Source: Mesorhizobium sp. CAU 1732
GTDB taxonomy: Bacteria > Pseudomonadota > Alphaproteobacteria > Rhizobiales > Rhizobiaceae
DNA: 64,000 nucleotides
Direction: 5' to 3'
NCBI RefSeq assembly: GCF_039888675.1
Contig: NZ_JBDQQR010000001.1
Span: 3,038,001-3,102,000 of the forward strand
How positions within the stretch are numbered: position 1 is the first letter of the stretch; each line of letters begins with the position of its first letter. The translations under genes were made by a program, and so were the position numbers. Under the pieces are notes generated by a model. That model saw only the letters and a list, made by a program, of their open reading frames with translations, did not search any database and was not told where the DNA came from. Below are positions 50,057 to 57,971 of the stretch, piece by piece.

Positions 50057-50163
50057 GTCGCTATCCTCTGGGTTCCTCCCCGAGTCAGCGCAACTCGACA
50101 CGCACGTATATTGTGCAATGCAGCATAAAATTCAAGAACGAATTGGGAATGATGGCCATGCGC

Positions 50164-51654
50164 TCAGGGCTGGACTGTCTCCGTCACGGACGGAGCGATC
50201 GGCGCTTTGGCGGAGGGAGCGTCATCGCCCGCACAGAAGTCGCTGGCGTCGAGCAGCCCCCAGCCGAATACCGGATCGCGGCCTTCGTCGCCCAGATCCT
50301 GCGCGCTCTCCGACAGGCGCGCCTTGACCTGGGCGGTCGTCAGCGTGGGTTCGGACCCCTTGAGAAGCGCGACCGCCGCCGTCACGAACGGAGCGGCAAA
50401 CGATGTGCCGGTCTTTGGCCGTCCGCCGCTGACCGAGGCTGCGGTCCAGACATCGACGCCGGGTGCGGCGATGTCGACCTGTCCTCCGCGACCCGCGCGG
50501 CGATAAACCCGCTTGCCGCGATCCACGGCGGTAACGCCGATAACGCCGGGATAGGCCGCCGGAAACGCAGGGTTAGCGTTCGGTCCGTCATTGCCGACGG
50601 CTGCAACGACTACGGCACGGTCGGACGCGACAGTCACCGCACGCTTGAGCAGGTCGTTTGCAGGCCCGGCCAGGCTCAGATTGACGACCGACACCTCACG
50701 GGCGAGTGCCGCGTCGAGCGCGCGGACCAGCGTATAGGCATCCGACCGATCGTCATCACCACGCGCGCGATGGAACGCGTCGATGGCCACCAGTTCGGCA
50801 TTCGGCAGGAGGCCGGGCGTCCGACTGTCCGCGGAGCCGGCCAGAAGGGCGGCGACTGCGGTTCCATGCTGGTGCCCCGACGCCTCCAGATCGTCATCTC
50901 CGATGCGGACGAGGTCGATGCTACGACCCTCGAACACCGCGTGATCGGGGTTGATGCCGGTATCCACGAGCGCGATGCGTACGCCTTTGCCACAGGCACG
51001 CTCGCCAGCAGACAATGGCCAGCCGACGAGTTGAGGTGCCGCGCAGTGCGGCCCGCTGCAATTTTCCGCCTCGCCCGCCTCCGGTCGGTAGAAATGGTTG
51101 AAGTCGACGTCGGCACCGACAGCCAGTGAGCGAACCTGCTCACGCGCGTCATCGAGGGACGTTCCCTCCGGCACAAGCAGCTTCATCACGGTGGTGCCAA
51201 GCAACGGCACATCCGTTTCCGCGACGACCGAATAGCCTATCGCGACCAGTTCGACCCGCTGCGGCGCACTCACGCCGGCTGCGATAATCTCGCGATCGAC
51301 GCGAACCGGGAACGCGGCAGGCGCTGCGCGGGTTGCAGACCTGCGTGGGGCAGAACGACCCGTGATCGCACGCCGGATGCCGCGAAAGATGCCGCGAGGA
51401 GATACATTGCCGAGATTACCAGTGCCGCGATGGATGCCGGTGGGGCTGTTGCCGGCCCCGCCACCGCCACCATAGCCGCCACCGCCGCCATCATCACCGT
51501 CGTCGTCCGCATAGGCTGGCGCCAGACCCAGCGCGAGGAACGAGTCCCGTCCGGCATCGATCGGGGCCAGAAGCATCGCACCGGTCATCACGCATACGAA
51601 AGCGACTCGCAAAATGCAAGTCAAGCCATTGTTTACATTGGTTTTTCTTGACAT
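50164..51654 (-). CDS. Secreted subtilisin-like serine protease (S8)
   Basis: 496 residues from ATG 51654; several in-frame ATGs lie upstream to 51702. A long signal region ends near APAYADDDGDDGG and a Gly-rich linker follows. The catalytic triad is visible: Asp in IALVDTGINPDHA, His in SGHQHGTAVAALLAG, Ser in KTGTSFAAPFVTAAVALL. The region between the linker and the triad (RVDREIIAAGVSAPQRVELV) may be a prodomain. It is divergent from an ECF sigma/anti-sigma pair, so it may be in that regulon or act on the anti-sigma factor. Confidence 0.9.
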   Translation of the reverse strand: MSRKTNVNNGLTCILRVAFVCVMTGAMLLAPIDAGRDSFLALGLAPAYADDDGDDGGGGGYGGGGGAGNSPTGIHRGTGNLGNVSPRGIFRGIRRAITGRSAPRRSATRAAPAAFPVRVDREIIAAGVSAPQRVELVAIGYSVVAETDVPLLGTTVMKLLVPEGTSLDDAREQVRSLAVGADVDFNHFYRPEAGEAENCSGPHCAAPQLVGWPLSAGERACGKGVRIALVDTGINPDHAVFEGRSIDLVRIGDDDLEASGHQHGTAVAALLAGSADSRTPGLLPNAELVAIDAFHRARGDDDRSDAYTLVRALDAALAREVSVVNLSLAGPANDLLKRAVTVASDRAVVVAAVGNDGPNANPAFPAAYPGVIGVTAVDRGKRVYRRAGRGGQVDIAAPGVDVWTAASVSGGRPKTGTSFAAPFVTAAVALLKGSEPTLTTAQVKARLSESAQDLGDEGRDPVFGWGLLDASDFCAGDDAPSAKAPIAPSVTETVQP

Positions 51655-51785
51655 TCCCGTCTTGACTCCCGTGTCGTGCCTCATCATCATGACGACCGAC
51701 AAGATCGTTCAGCCTTGCATGTGAAACGGCTGGACGTCGCCAATATTCCACGTCGCGACAGATATTCGCAACAAACCGGCCGAGC

Positions 51786-52328
51786 ATGACCTCGAATGCA
51801 GAAGACATAGGCGCGCAACTGATCGCGATGCTGCCGACGCTGCGGCGCTTCGCGCTTTCGCTCACGCGCTCGGCCGACAAGGCGGACGATCTCGTCCAGT
51901 CGGCCTGCGAGCGCGCACTTGCGAACGCTGCGCGCTACGAGCCCGACACGCGTTTCGATGCCTGGATGTTCCGGATCATCCGCAATCTGTGGATCGATCG
52001 CGTGCGCCGCGAGAAGACGGCGGGACCGACCGACGATATCGACGACCGTCCCGACCTCGCCGGCATATCGGGGGTGCAGGTCGTCGAGGCCCGGTCGACG
52101 ATGCAGAGCGTCAGCGACGCGATCGATGCCTTGCCAGACGAGCAGCGCGAGGTCCTGCTGCTGACCTGTGTCGAGGATGTTTCATACAAGGACGCCGCCG
52201 AGGTGCTTGGCATTCCGATCGGCACGGTGATGAGCAGGCTGGCGCGCGCGCGCCGCAGACTTGCCGAGATCACGGGAATAAGCGGCGGGACCGCACGTTC
52301 CCCTGCCGACAAGGATGAGAGGCGATGA
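51786..52328 (+). CDS. ECF RNA polymerase sigma factor
   Basis: 180 residues. Region 2 is DDLVQSACERALANAARYEP and FDAWMFRIIRNLWIDRVRRE; region 4 is LPDEQREVLLLTCVEDVSYK and EVLGIPIGTVMSRLARARRR, the HTH. It overlaps the anti-sigma gene (ATGA), so the pair is coupled. No -35/-10 for its own promoter was firmly identified in the 131-bp divergent gap shared with the protease gene. Confidence 0.92.
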   Translation: MTSNAEDIGAQLIAMLPTLRRFALSLTRSADKADDLVQSACERALANAARYEPDTRFDAWMFRIIRNLWIDRVRREKTAGPTDDIDDRPDLAGISGVQVVEARSTMQSVSDAIDALPDEQREVLLLTCVEDVSYKDAAEVLGIPIGTVMSRLARARRRLAEITGISGGTARSPADKDERR

Positions 52329-53113
52329 CCGTGCAGACTTTCGACGACGAAACACTCATGGCTTACGCCGATGGCGAACTCGACGCGGCGACAGCCGCCG
52401 CCGTCGAACGCGCGTTGGAGACGGACGACGATATCGCCCTTCGCGTCGGAATGTTCATGGAAACGCGGCTTCAGGCCAGGGACGCGGTCGTATCGCGTAC
52501 CGATGACACCGTGCCTGCCGCGCTGCGCCAGAACATCGAGGCGATGATCGAGCGCGCCAAGGCCGAGGACGCTCTGGCCGAAAAGCGCGCGGGCGTGGCG
52601 CCGCTGCGGCGCGCGGCAAATGACGACAGCCCATGGTTCCGCTCGCGCTGGATCGCGCCGATCGCAGCCTCGCTCATTGCAGTGCTTGCCGGTGTCGGCG
52701 GATATACGCTCGGCACATCGCAGACGCCCGCTCCCGGCGCTCTCCAGGTCGCGGGCTTGTCGCTCACCGATCTCCCCCGGACGCTGGACACGGCTCCCTC
52801 TGGCGGAGACGTGTCGCTGGCTGGCGGTGAGGCACGGTTCCGTGGCATCGCAACCTTCGAGAATGGCGCAGGCGCGCTGTGCCGCGAGTTCGAGGTGGAC
52901 ACGCCGGGCGGCGCAGCGGTCGTCTCCGTCGCATGCCGGGATGGAGCGGATTGGCAGACCGCTTTCGTGGTCGTGTCGCGCACCAGCAATGACGGCTATG
53001 CGCCGGCCTCCTCGCTGGAGGCCCTCAACGCCTATCTGGAAACGGCTGGAGCGGGTGAGCCGATGTCGGCCGAAGCAGAAGCCGAAGCCCTGGCGGCAGC
53101 GCGATCGCGATAA
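52325..53113 (+). CDS. Transmembrane anti-sigma factor
   Basis: 262 residues. The N-terminal anti-sigma domain has MAYADGELDAATAAAVERAL, an RsiW-like helix without the HxxxCxxC zinc motif. A single membrane span lies near residues 108-128 (WIAPIAASLIAVLAGVGGYT), and the C-terminal part is periplasmic. Sequestration of the ECF sigma until a signal acts on the periplasmic domain is the standard model. The periplasmic domain has two Cys (ALCREF, VACRDG) that could form a disulfide. Confidence 0.88.
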   Translation: MTVQTFDDETLMAYADGELDAATAAAVERALETDDDIALRVGMFMETRLQARDAVVSRTDDTVPAALRQNIEAMIERAKAEDALAEKRAGVAPLRRAANDDSPWFRSRWIAPIAASLIAVLAGVGGYTLGTSQTPAPGALQVAGLSLTDLPRTLDTAPSGGDVSLAGGEARFRGIATFENGAGALCREFEVDTPGGAAVVSVACRDGADWQTAFVVVSRTSNDGYAPASSLEALNAYLETAGAGEPMSAEAEAEALAAARSR

Positions 53114-53136
53114 ACATGAATTCTGCAGTCATGTTT
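53112..53136. promoter_or_regulatory. Palindrome before rirA; IRO-box form, or terminator of the anti-sigma gene
   Basis: AAACATGA (53112-53119) and TCATGTTT (53129-53136) are a perfect inverted repeat with a 9-bp spacer, and the core is TGA-N9-TCA, the rhizobial iron-responsive (RirA) box. It stands 80 bp before rirA, which would fit autoregulation. It also overlaps the anti-sigma stop codon and is followed by TTCTT, so a rho-independent terminator is an alternative reading. Confidence 0.5.
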
Positions 53137-53216
53137 TTCTTGATTTGCTCTCTGGAATTGTTCTAAGGTAAGGACGATATAGAGACGACGAGTCAATCAC
53201 CGCGGAAGGGGAGTCC

Positions 53217-53681
53217 ATGCGACTCACACGCCAGACCAATTACGCAGTCCGCATCCTGATGTATTGCGCCGCAAATGACGGCAAGCTCAGCCGGATCGCG
53301 GAGATCGCAGCCGCATATTCGGTGTCGGAGCTGTTCCTGTTCAAGATTCTGCAGCCGCTGGTCGAGAACAAGCTCGTCGAGACCGTGCGGGGCCGCAATG
53401 GCGGCGTTCGCCTCGGCAAGCCGGCGACCGATATTTCGCTCTTCGACGTTGTCCGCGTCACTGAAGACAACTTCGCCATGGCGGAGTGCTTCGAGAACGA
53501 CGCCACCGAATGCCCGCTTGTGGATTCGTGTGCCCTCAACGAGGCGCTGCGCAAAGCGCTCGGTGCCTTCTTCGAGGTGCTGGAGAGCTATTCGATCGAT
53601 GATCTGGTCAAGGCACGGCCGTCGATGCGCGATCTTCTCGGGATCGCAGACCTGCCGCCCCGGGTCGCCGCGGCAAACTGA
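53217..53681 (+). CDS. rirA: Rrf2-family iron regulator RirA
   Basis: 154 residues. MRLTRQTNYAVRILMYCAAN is the RirA start, the winged HTH runs to GRNGGVRLGKP, and the three Fe-S cluster Cys are in ECFENDATECPLVDSC. RirA represses iron and heme uptake when iron-replete. It is convergent with hmuV and 12 bp from it, at the end of the heme operon. The start has GGAAGGGGAG upstream. Confidence 0.92.
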   Translation: MRLTRQTNYAVRILMYCAANDGKLSRIAEIAAAYSVSELFLFKILQPLVENKLVETVRGRNGGVRLGKPATDISLFDVVRVTEDNFAMAECFENDATECPLVDSCALNEALRKALGAFFEVLESYSIDDLVKARPSMRDLLGIADLPPRVAAAN

Positions 53682-53693
53682 GACCTCAAGCGC

Positions 53694-54485
53694 TCAGAGC
53701 GTCGCCGATTGCGGCAGGACGAACGGCATGTCGCCCGCGGGCAGCACGCCGACCTTGAGCCGGCAGTCGAAAACCCTGTGAATCAGATCGTCCGTCAGGA
53801 CGGCGCGCGGCGAACCCGACGCCGCCACCCTGCCCCGGCACATCACGGTCACCTCGTCGGCGAACATCGCGGTGAGGTTCAGATCATGCAGGATCGCGAC
53901 CACGCCGCCGCCGCGAGACGCGAACTCGCGGGCGATCTTCATGATGATCAACTGGTGCTTGATGTCGAGCGACGACACCGGCTCGTCCAGAAACAGCCAG
54001 CGCGGCTCGCCATCGAGAACCGGCGCCCAGACCTGGCACAGGACCCGTGCAAGCTGGACGCGCTGCTGCTCGCCGCCTGAAAGCTCCTGATAAAATCGCC
54101 CCGAGAAACCATCGAGATCGACCTTCGCCAGGGCACGGTCGGGAAGACGCTCGGCCTCGCCTGCAAGCGCGCCCGTGCGGCCATTGACGATCCCCAGCCG
54201 GACGATCTCGCGCACGGTGAACGGAAACGACAGCGTGGTCGCCTGCGGCAGCACCGCACGCAGGCCAGCGGCCTGCCAGGGCTTCATGTCGCGCAGGTCG
54301 CGGCCGTTCAGCCTGATCGTGCCGGACGCGGGCAGATCGCCCGACAACGCCTTCAGGAAGGTCGTCTTGCCCGATCCGTTCGGCCCGACGATGGCCGTCA
54401 CAGTTCCCGCCCGCGCTTCGAACGAGACATCGTGCAGAATGCGCGTGGTGCCGATCATCACGGAAACGTCGTGTGCGTCGATCAT
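53694..54485 (-). CDS. hmuV: Hemin ABC importer ATP-binding protein
   Basis: 263 residues. Walker A is GPNGSGKTTFLKALSG, the Q-loop region LRAVLPQATTLSFPFTVREI is diagnostic of HmuV, the signature is LSGGEQQRVQLARVL, and Walker B is LFLDEPVSSLDIKHQ. It powers HmuU. Last gene of hmuPSTUV. Confidence 0.94.
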   Translation of the reverse strand: MIDAHDVSVMIGTTRILHDVSFEARAGTVTAIVGPNGSGKTTFLKALSGDLPASGTIRLNGRDLRDMKPWQAAGLRAVLPQATTLSFPFTVREIVRLGIVNGRTGALAGEAERLPDRALAKVDLDGFSGRFYQELSGGEQQRVQLARVLCQVWAPVLDGEPRWLFLDEPVSSLDIKHQLIIMKIAREFASRGGGVVAILHDLNLTAMFADEVTVMCRGRVAASGSPRAVLTDDLIHRVFDCRLKVGVLPAGDMPFVLPQSATL

Positions 54486-54495
54486 GGCAGGGTCC

Positions 54496-55593
54496 TCACA
54501 GGTCCAGGACGCCGCGCTTGCGCAGCAATATCCACAGGAAGAAGGGTGCGCCGACGGCGGCGGTCACGATGCCGATCGGCAGTTCCGCAGGCGCGACGAT
54601 CGTGCGGCTGACGGCGTCGGCGAGCAGCAGAAGCGACGCGCCGAGCAGCGCCGACGCCGGCAGGAGATAGCGGTGATCGGGCCCGATCAGCAGCCGCAGC
54701 AGATGCGGCACGACGATGCCGACGAAGCCGATGCCGCCCGAAACGGCGACCGACGCGCCGGTGGCCGCCGCGACGACCACGATCGCGATGTTCTTGAAGC
54801 GCTGCACCGGAATGCCGAGATGGTGCGCGGTCGCCTCTCCGAGCGCCATCGCGTTGAGCGAGCGCGCCATGAACGGTGCCGCGAGCAGCGCCAGGGCGAT
54901 GATCGGCCCCGCGGACAGGATTTTGGTCCACGTCGCGCCGGCCAGCGATCCCAGACCCCAGAAGGTCAGGTCGCGGAGCTGCCGGTCGTCCGCAAGGTAG
55001 ATCAAAACGCCCGAAAACGCGCCCGCCATCGCACCGAGCGCGATGCCTGCAAGCAGCATGGTGGCGATCGACGTCTGCCCGCGCCGCGTGGCGACGTGAT
55101 ACAGCAGCAGCGTCGTCGCGAGGCCGCCGGCGAAGGCGGCAAGCGGCAGCGCGTAGATGCCGAACAGCGCGATGACCGGACCCAGAATGCCACCCCCAAG
55201 CACGATGATGCTGATGGCGCCCAGGCCTGCACCGGCCGACACGCCGACCAGGCCGGGATCGGCCAGCGGATTGCGGAACAACCCCTGCATCACCGCGCCG
55301 GACACCGCAAGCGCTGCCCCGATCAGTACGCCGAGGATCATGCGCGGCAATCTTATGTCGTAGACGATGATGCGGTCGCGGGCGCTGAGCGCGCCATCCT
55401 CCGCCCCGCCGAGCCAGCCGAGCACCACATCCACTGCCGACGCATCGGAGGCACCCGCCGTAAGGCTGAACAACGCGACGACGACCAGGACCACAGCAAG
55501 GATAACGATCGTCGCGCGTGCACGCGCCGAGCGGTCACCCGCCACGACCGGCGCGGAAAAGAAGCCGCCAGCCGCCCTCTGCAACATTTCCAT
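54496..55593 (-). CDS. hmuU: Hemin ABC importer permease
   Basis: 365 residues from ATG 55593 (MEMLQRAAGGFF); other in-frame starts at 55620 and 55587 exist and no strong ribosome site decides. FecCD-type permease with about ten membrane segments. PRMILGVLIGAALAVSGAVM, FRNPLADPGLVGVSAGAGLG and GGIGFVGIVVPHLLRLLIGP are the family's most conserved blocks. It forms the inner-membrane channel for heme with HmuV and HmuT. Confidence 0.92.
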   Translation of the reverse strand: MEMLQRAAGGFFSAPVVAGDRSARARATIVILAVVLVVVALFSLTAGASDASAVDVVLGWLGGAEDGALSARDRIIVYDIRLPRMILGVLIGAALAVSGAVMQGLFRNPLADPGLVGVSAGAGLGAISIIVLGGGILGPVIALFGIYALPLAAFAGGLATTLLLYHVATRRGQTSIATMLLAGIALGAMAGAFSGVLIYLADDRQLRDLTFWGLGSLAGATWTKILSAGPIIALALLAAPFMARSLNAMALGEATAHHLGIPVQRFKNIAIVVVAAATGASVAVSGGIGFVGIVVPHLLRLLIGPDHRYLLPASALLGASLLLLADAVSRTIVAPAELPIGIVTAAVGAPFFLWILLRKRGVLDL

Positions 55594-55597
55594 GAGA

Positions 55598-56482
55598 TCA
55601 GTCCGCAGCCGCTTTGCCATAAAGCGCGGCGGCCAGATCGCGCGCGGCAGCCGCCGTGCGCGGTCCGAAGCCGAGCAGGAACGCACCATCCATACGCACC
55701 ACCTTGGCATCGCGCCCGGCAGGCGTCGCCGCTAGCGCCGGATGGGTCACGAGCTCGTCGAGTTGCGTGGCGTGGTCGCCGCCCCGATCCATCGCCAGGA
55801 TGACGTCGGGCGCAGCCTCGATGACGGCTTCGTCGGTCAGTTGCTTGTAGCCGGAATAGTCGGTGACGGCATTCTCGCCGCCCGCCATGCCGATGATCGC
55901 ATTTGCCGCTGTGTCCGTGCCGGAGGCAAGGATTCGCCCACCCTGCAACGACAAGACGAACAGCACCTTCTTCTTTTCCTCGACCGAGGCGGCGGCGGTT
56001 TCGGCGGATGCCAGATCGGCATCGATCTGGCTGGCGACGGCAGCGGACTTATCCTCCACGCCAAGAACCTCGCCGATAATGCGCACCTTATCGACGATGC
56101 CCTCACGATCGAATTTCTCGGGAACCGTCACGAGCGGTATGCTGGCCTTCTGCAACACCTCCAGCGCTTCAGGCGGGCCGCTGCCTTCGAGCGCGAGAAT
56201 GAGGCTTGGATTGACCGACAGAACGCCCTCGGGCGAGAGCTGGCGAATGTAGCCGACATCGGGGAGAGCAAGTGCGGCCTCGGGGAAGACGCTCGTGGAA
56301 TCGCGGGCGATGAGGCGTGCTTCCTCGCCCAATGCGTAGACGATCTCGGTCACCGAGCCACCGATCGCGACGATGCGGGACGTGTCCACTTCCTGCGCGG
56401 CGGCAGACATGGTGAGCAGGCCCACGATCGCCCCGGACGCAAGGCAGCGCGCCAGCGATGGCGCGAGATATTTCAAACGCAT
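55598..56482 (-). CDS. hmuT: Periplasmic hemin-binding protein
   Basis: 294 residues from ATG 56482, which has GAGGAG upstream. A signal peptide ends MSAAAQ near residue 23; RIVAIGGSVTEIVYALGEEA opens the type III binding fold. DVGYIRQLSPEGVLSVNPSL carries the conserved Tyr that coordinates heme in HmuT/ShuT. It passes heme from the outer-membrane receptor to HmuUV. The gene lies 11 nt downstream of hmuS. Confidence 0.93.
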   Translation of the reverse strand: MRLKYLAPSLARCLASGAIVGLLTMSAAAQEVDTSRIVAIGGSVTEIVYALGEEARLIARDSTSVFPEAALALPDVGYIRQLSPEGVLSVNPSLILALEGSGPPEALEVLQKASIPLVTVPEKFDREGIVDKVRIIGEVLGVEDKSAAVASQIDADLASAETAAASVEEKKKVLFVLSLQGGRILASGTDTAANAIIGMAGGENAVTDYSGYKQLTDEAVIEAAPDVILAMDRGGDHATQLDELVTHPALAATPAGRDAKVVRMDGAFLLGFGPRTAAAARDLAAALYGKAAAD

Positions 56483-56492
56483 TGCAGTCTCC

Positions 56493-57548
56493 TCAGGCCG
56501 CACTGGAGCGCGGTATCCGCGGCAGGTTTTCGGCGATCATCCGCCAGTCGGGCCGCTCGCCCTCGCCTTCGTGGCGCTTGCCGAAGAACTGGATGATCAA
56601 TTCGTTGTTCGCGTCATAGGCTTCGAGCGACGTGACATGACCGTCCTTGGTCGGTTTGCGCACGCCCCACACCTCGGCGACGTGATCGAGCCGCAGATGG
56701 AGATGGAAGGTTTCGTCCATGACATTGATCCACGGTCCCATCGTCTTGATGTTCTGGACCGGGCCGGAATGGATCTGGATGCACCCGTGATTGCCCACGA
56801 AGCACATGATGGGGATTTCCTCCTGCGCGGCATGGGTGAACATCGCCGGCAGTGCGCCACCGTCGAGGAGCCACGCATAATCGTCTCCGACCATGCCCAC
56901 GGCCTGGCGTCGGCTGAGCTTCAGCGTCCGCAGCATGCCGAAGAACTGATGGACGTCGGTCATCGCGCTCCAGCGTTCGCGAAGTTCGTGAGCCGACCCC
57001 GTTTCGCCGTCCTCCGGTTCGACGGCCGAGATCGCCCGCGTCTCGATGCCCTGCGATTGATCCGCTGACACCAGCTCGGCGACGAGCTTCTGATAGGCGT
57101 AGAGATTGGAGTTCGGGCGCAGATGCACCTTGTGGACCGCGTCGCCCGCTTCGTCGAAGAACTGCAGGCTATGGCGTACGGCATCGCCGTCGCGTTTTTC
57201 GACGGCAAAGCCGTGCGCCCAGGCCTTCGGGAAAATTCTCAGATCGATGTCGGCGCCAAGCACCATCGCATTGCGATCGCCCGTGAAGACCTTGTCGTAG
57301 ATGCCGATCTTCTCGTGCACGGCGCTTTCGTTGCGGGTCAGCGCCATGACTTCGCCGACCGCCTCCAGACCACGCAGGAGGTCGTTGACGCGCGGCTCGA
57401 CGCGCCGCACGCCCTCGCCCACATGGGCTGCAACCAGATCGCCTTCGGAGATGCCAAGCTGCGCCGCGAGATCGCGTTCGCGCATTTTCGGGTTTTCAGC
57501 GCGCGCGCGCCGGATCGCTTCTGGAGCGGGTTTCGCTTCAGCACTCAT
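56493..57548 (-). CDS. hmuS: Cytoplasmic heme-handling/degrading protein
   Basis: 351 residues with two HemS/ChuX-type repeats. The first includes RNESAVHEKIGIYDKVFTGD and SLQFFDEAGDAVHKVHLRPN; the second includes MCFVGNHGCIQIHSGPVQNI and LRLDHVAEVWGVRKPTKDGH. It binds incoming heme and in several species degrades it. A second heme-degrading enzyme, HmuQ, is encoded at 63345-63659, so the two may share or divide the task. Confidence 0.94.
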   Translation of the reverse strand: MSAEAKPAPEAIRRARAENPKMRERDLAAQLGISEGDLVAAHVGEGVRRVEPRVNDLLRGLEAVGEVMALTRNESAVHEKIGIYDKVFTGDRNAMVLGADIDLRIFPKAWAHGFAVEKRDGDAVRHSLQFFDEAGDAVHKVHLRPNSNLYAYQKLVAELVSADQSQGIETRAISAVEPEDGETGSAHELRERWSAMTDVHQFFGMLRTLKLSRRQAVGMVGDDYAWLLDGGALPAMFTHAAQEEIPIMCFVGNHGCIQIHSGPVQNIKTMGPWINVMDETFHLHLRLDHVAEVWGVRKPTKDGHVTSLEAYDANNELIIQFFGKRHEGEGERPDWRMIAENLPRIPRSSAA

Positions 57549-57564
57549 GATGTCACCTGAAATC

Positions 57565-57768
57565 TTACTTGTTGAGGATCAGCTTGCCCTGACGGGTGAT
57601 TTTCAGCCGATACATCGCGCCTTCATGTTCGATCCCGATCTCGTGCGTCCCGCGGAACAGCGAATCGCTCGTGACGATCCTGGTCAGCGGACGCGGCATG
57701 ATCTCCGGGCGATGCTCGGTGATCGACCTGCGGAATGACGGATGATTGCTGGGCGTAAAGCTGTTCAC
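57565..57768 (-). CDS. hmuP: Hemin uptake protein HemP/HmuP
   Basis: 67 residues from GTG 57768. The C-terminal part SDSLFRGTHEIGIEHEGAMY then RLKITRQGKLILNK is the HemP family signature. In Bradyrhizobium HmuP is a co-activator needed for hmuR expression. It is divergent from hmuR and heads the hmuPSTUV operon. The N-terminal 30 residues are less typical, so an internal start (MPRPLTR) is possible. Confidence 0.9.
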   Translation of the reverse strand: MNSFTPSNHPSFRRSITEHRPEIMPRPLTRIVTSDSLFRGTHEIGIEHEGAMYRLKITRQGKLILNK

Positions 57769-57842
57769 GATACCGTTCCTTTCTGTGTGCCGGGCTCGCG
57801 GATGCTGGCTGGGACGACGTCGCTAAATTGCGCTGTAATTCT

Positions 57843-57857
57843 TGACACTAATTATCA
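57843..57857. promoter_or_regulatory. IRO (RirA) box overlapping the hmuR -35
   Basis: TGACACTAATTATCA has the TGA-N9-TCA form of the rhizobial iron-responsive box. TTGACA at 57842-57847 is a perfect -35 hexamer for hmuR, so a bound repressor would block the promoter. It lies between divergent hmuP (start 57768) and hmuR (start 57972) and may serve both. Binding by the RirA encoded at 53217 is inferred. Confidence 0.62.
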
Positions 57858-57878
57858 GGTTTAATAGGGAGTGCAATA

Positions 57879-57912
57879 CCGGAGTGAAGCAGTCAACATT
57901 AAGACACTCCGG
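57879..57912 (+). other. Hairpin in the hmuR 5' leader
   Basis: CCGGAGTG (57879-57886) and CACTCCGG (57905-57912) form a perfect 8-bp inverted repeat with an 18-nt loop, 60 bp before the hmuR ATG. It lies in the expected 5' untranslated region. It could be an mRNA structure that controls translation or a protein site for HmuP; nothing in the sequence decides. Confidence 0.5.
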
Positions 57913-57971
57913 ATGATGCGAGCAAGCGAGATGCCAGCCAGCGTGACCCTTGAAAATCAGGAGTTTGGGAC

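Noticed and set aside
51655..51785. ECF-type promoter (TGAAAC with a downstream CGTC) in the protease/sigma gap
   Set aside because: The two elements are not 15-17 bp apart in any pairing tried, so no promoter is called.
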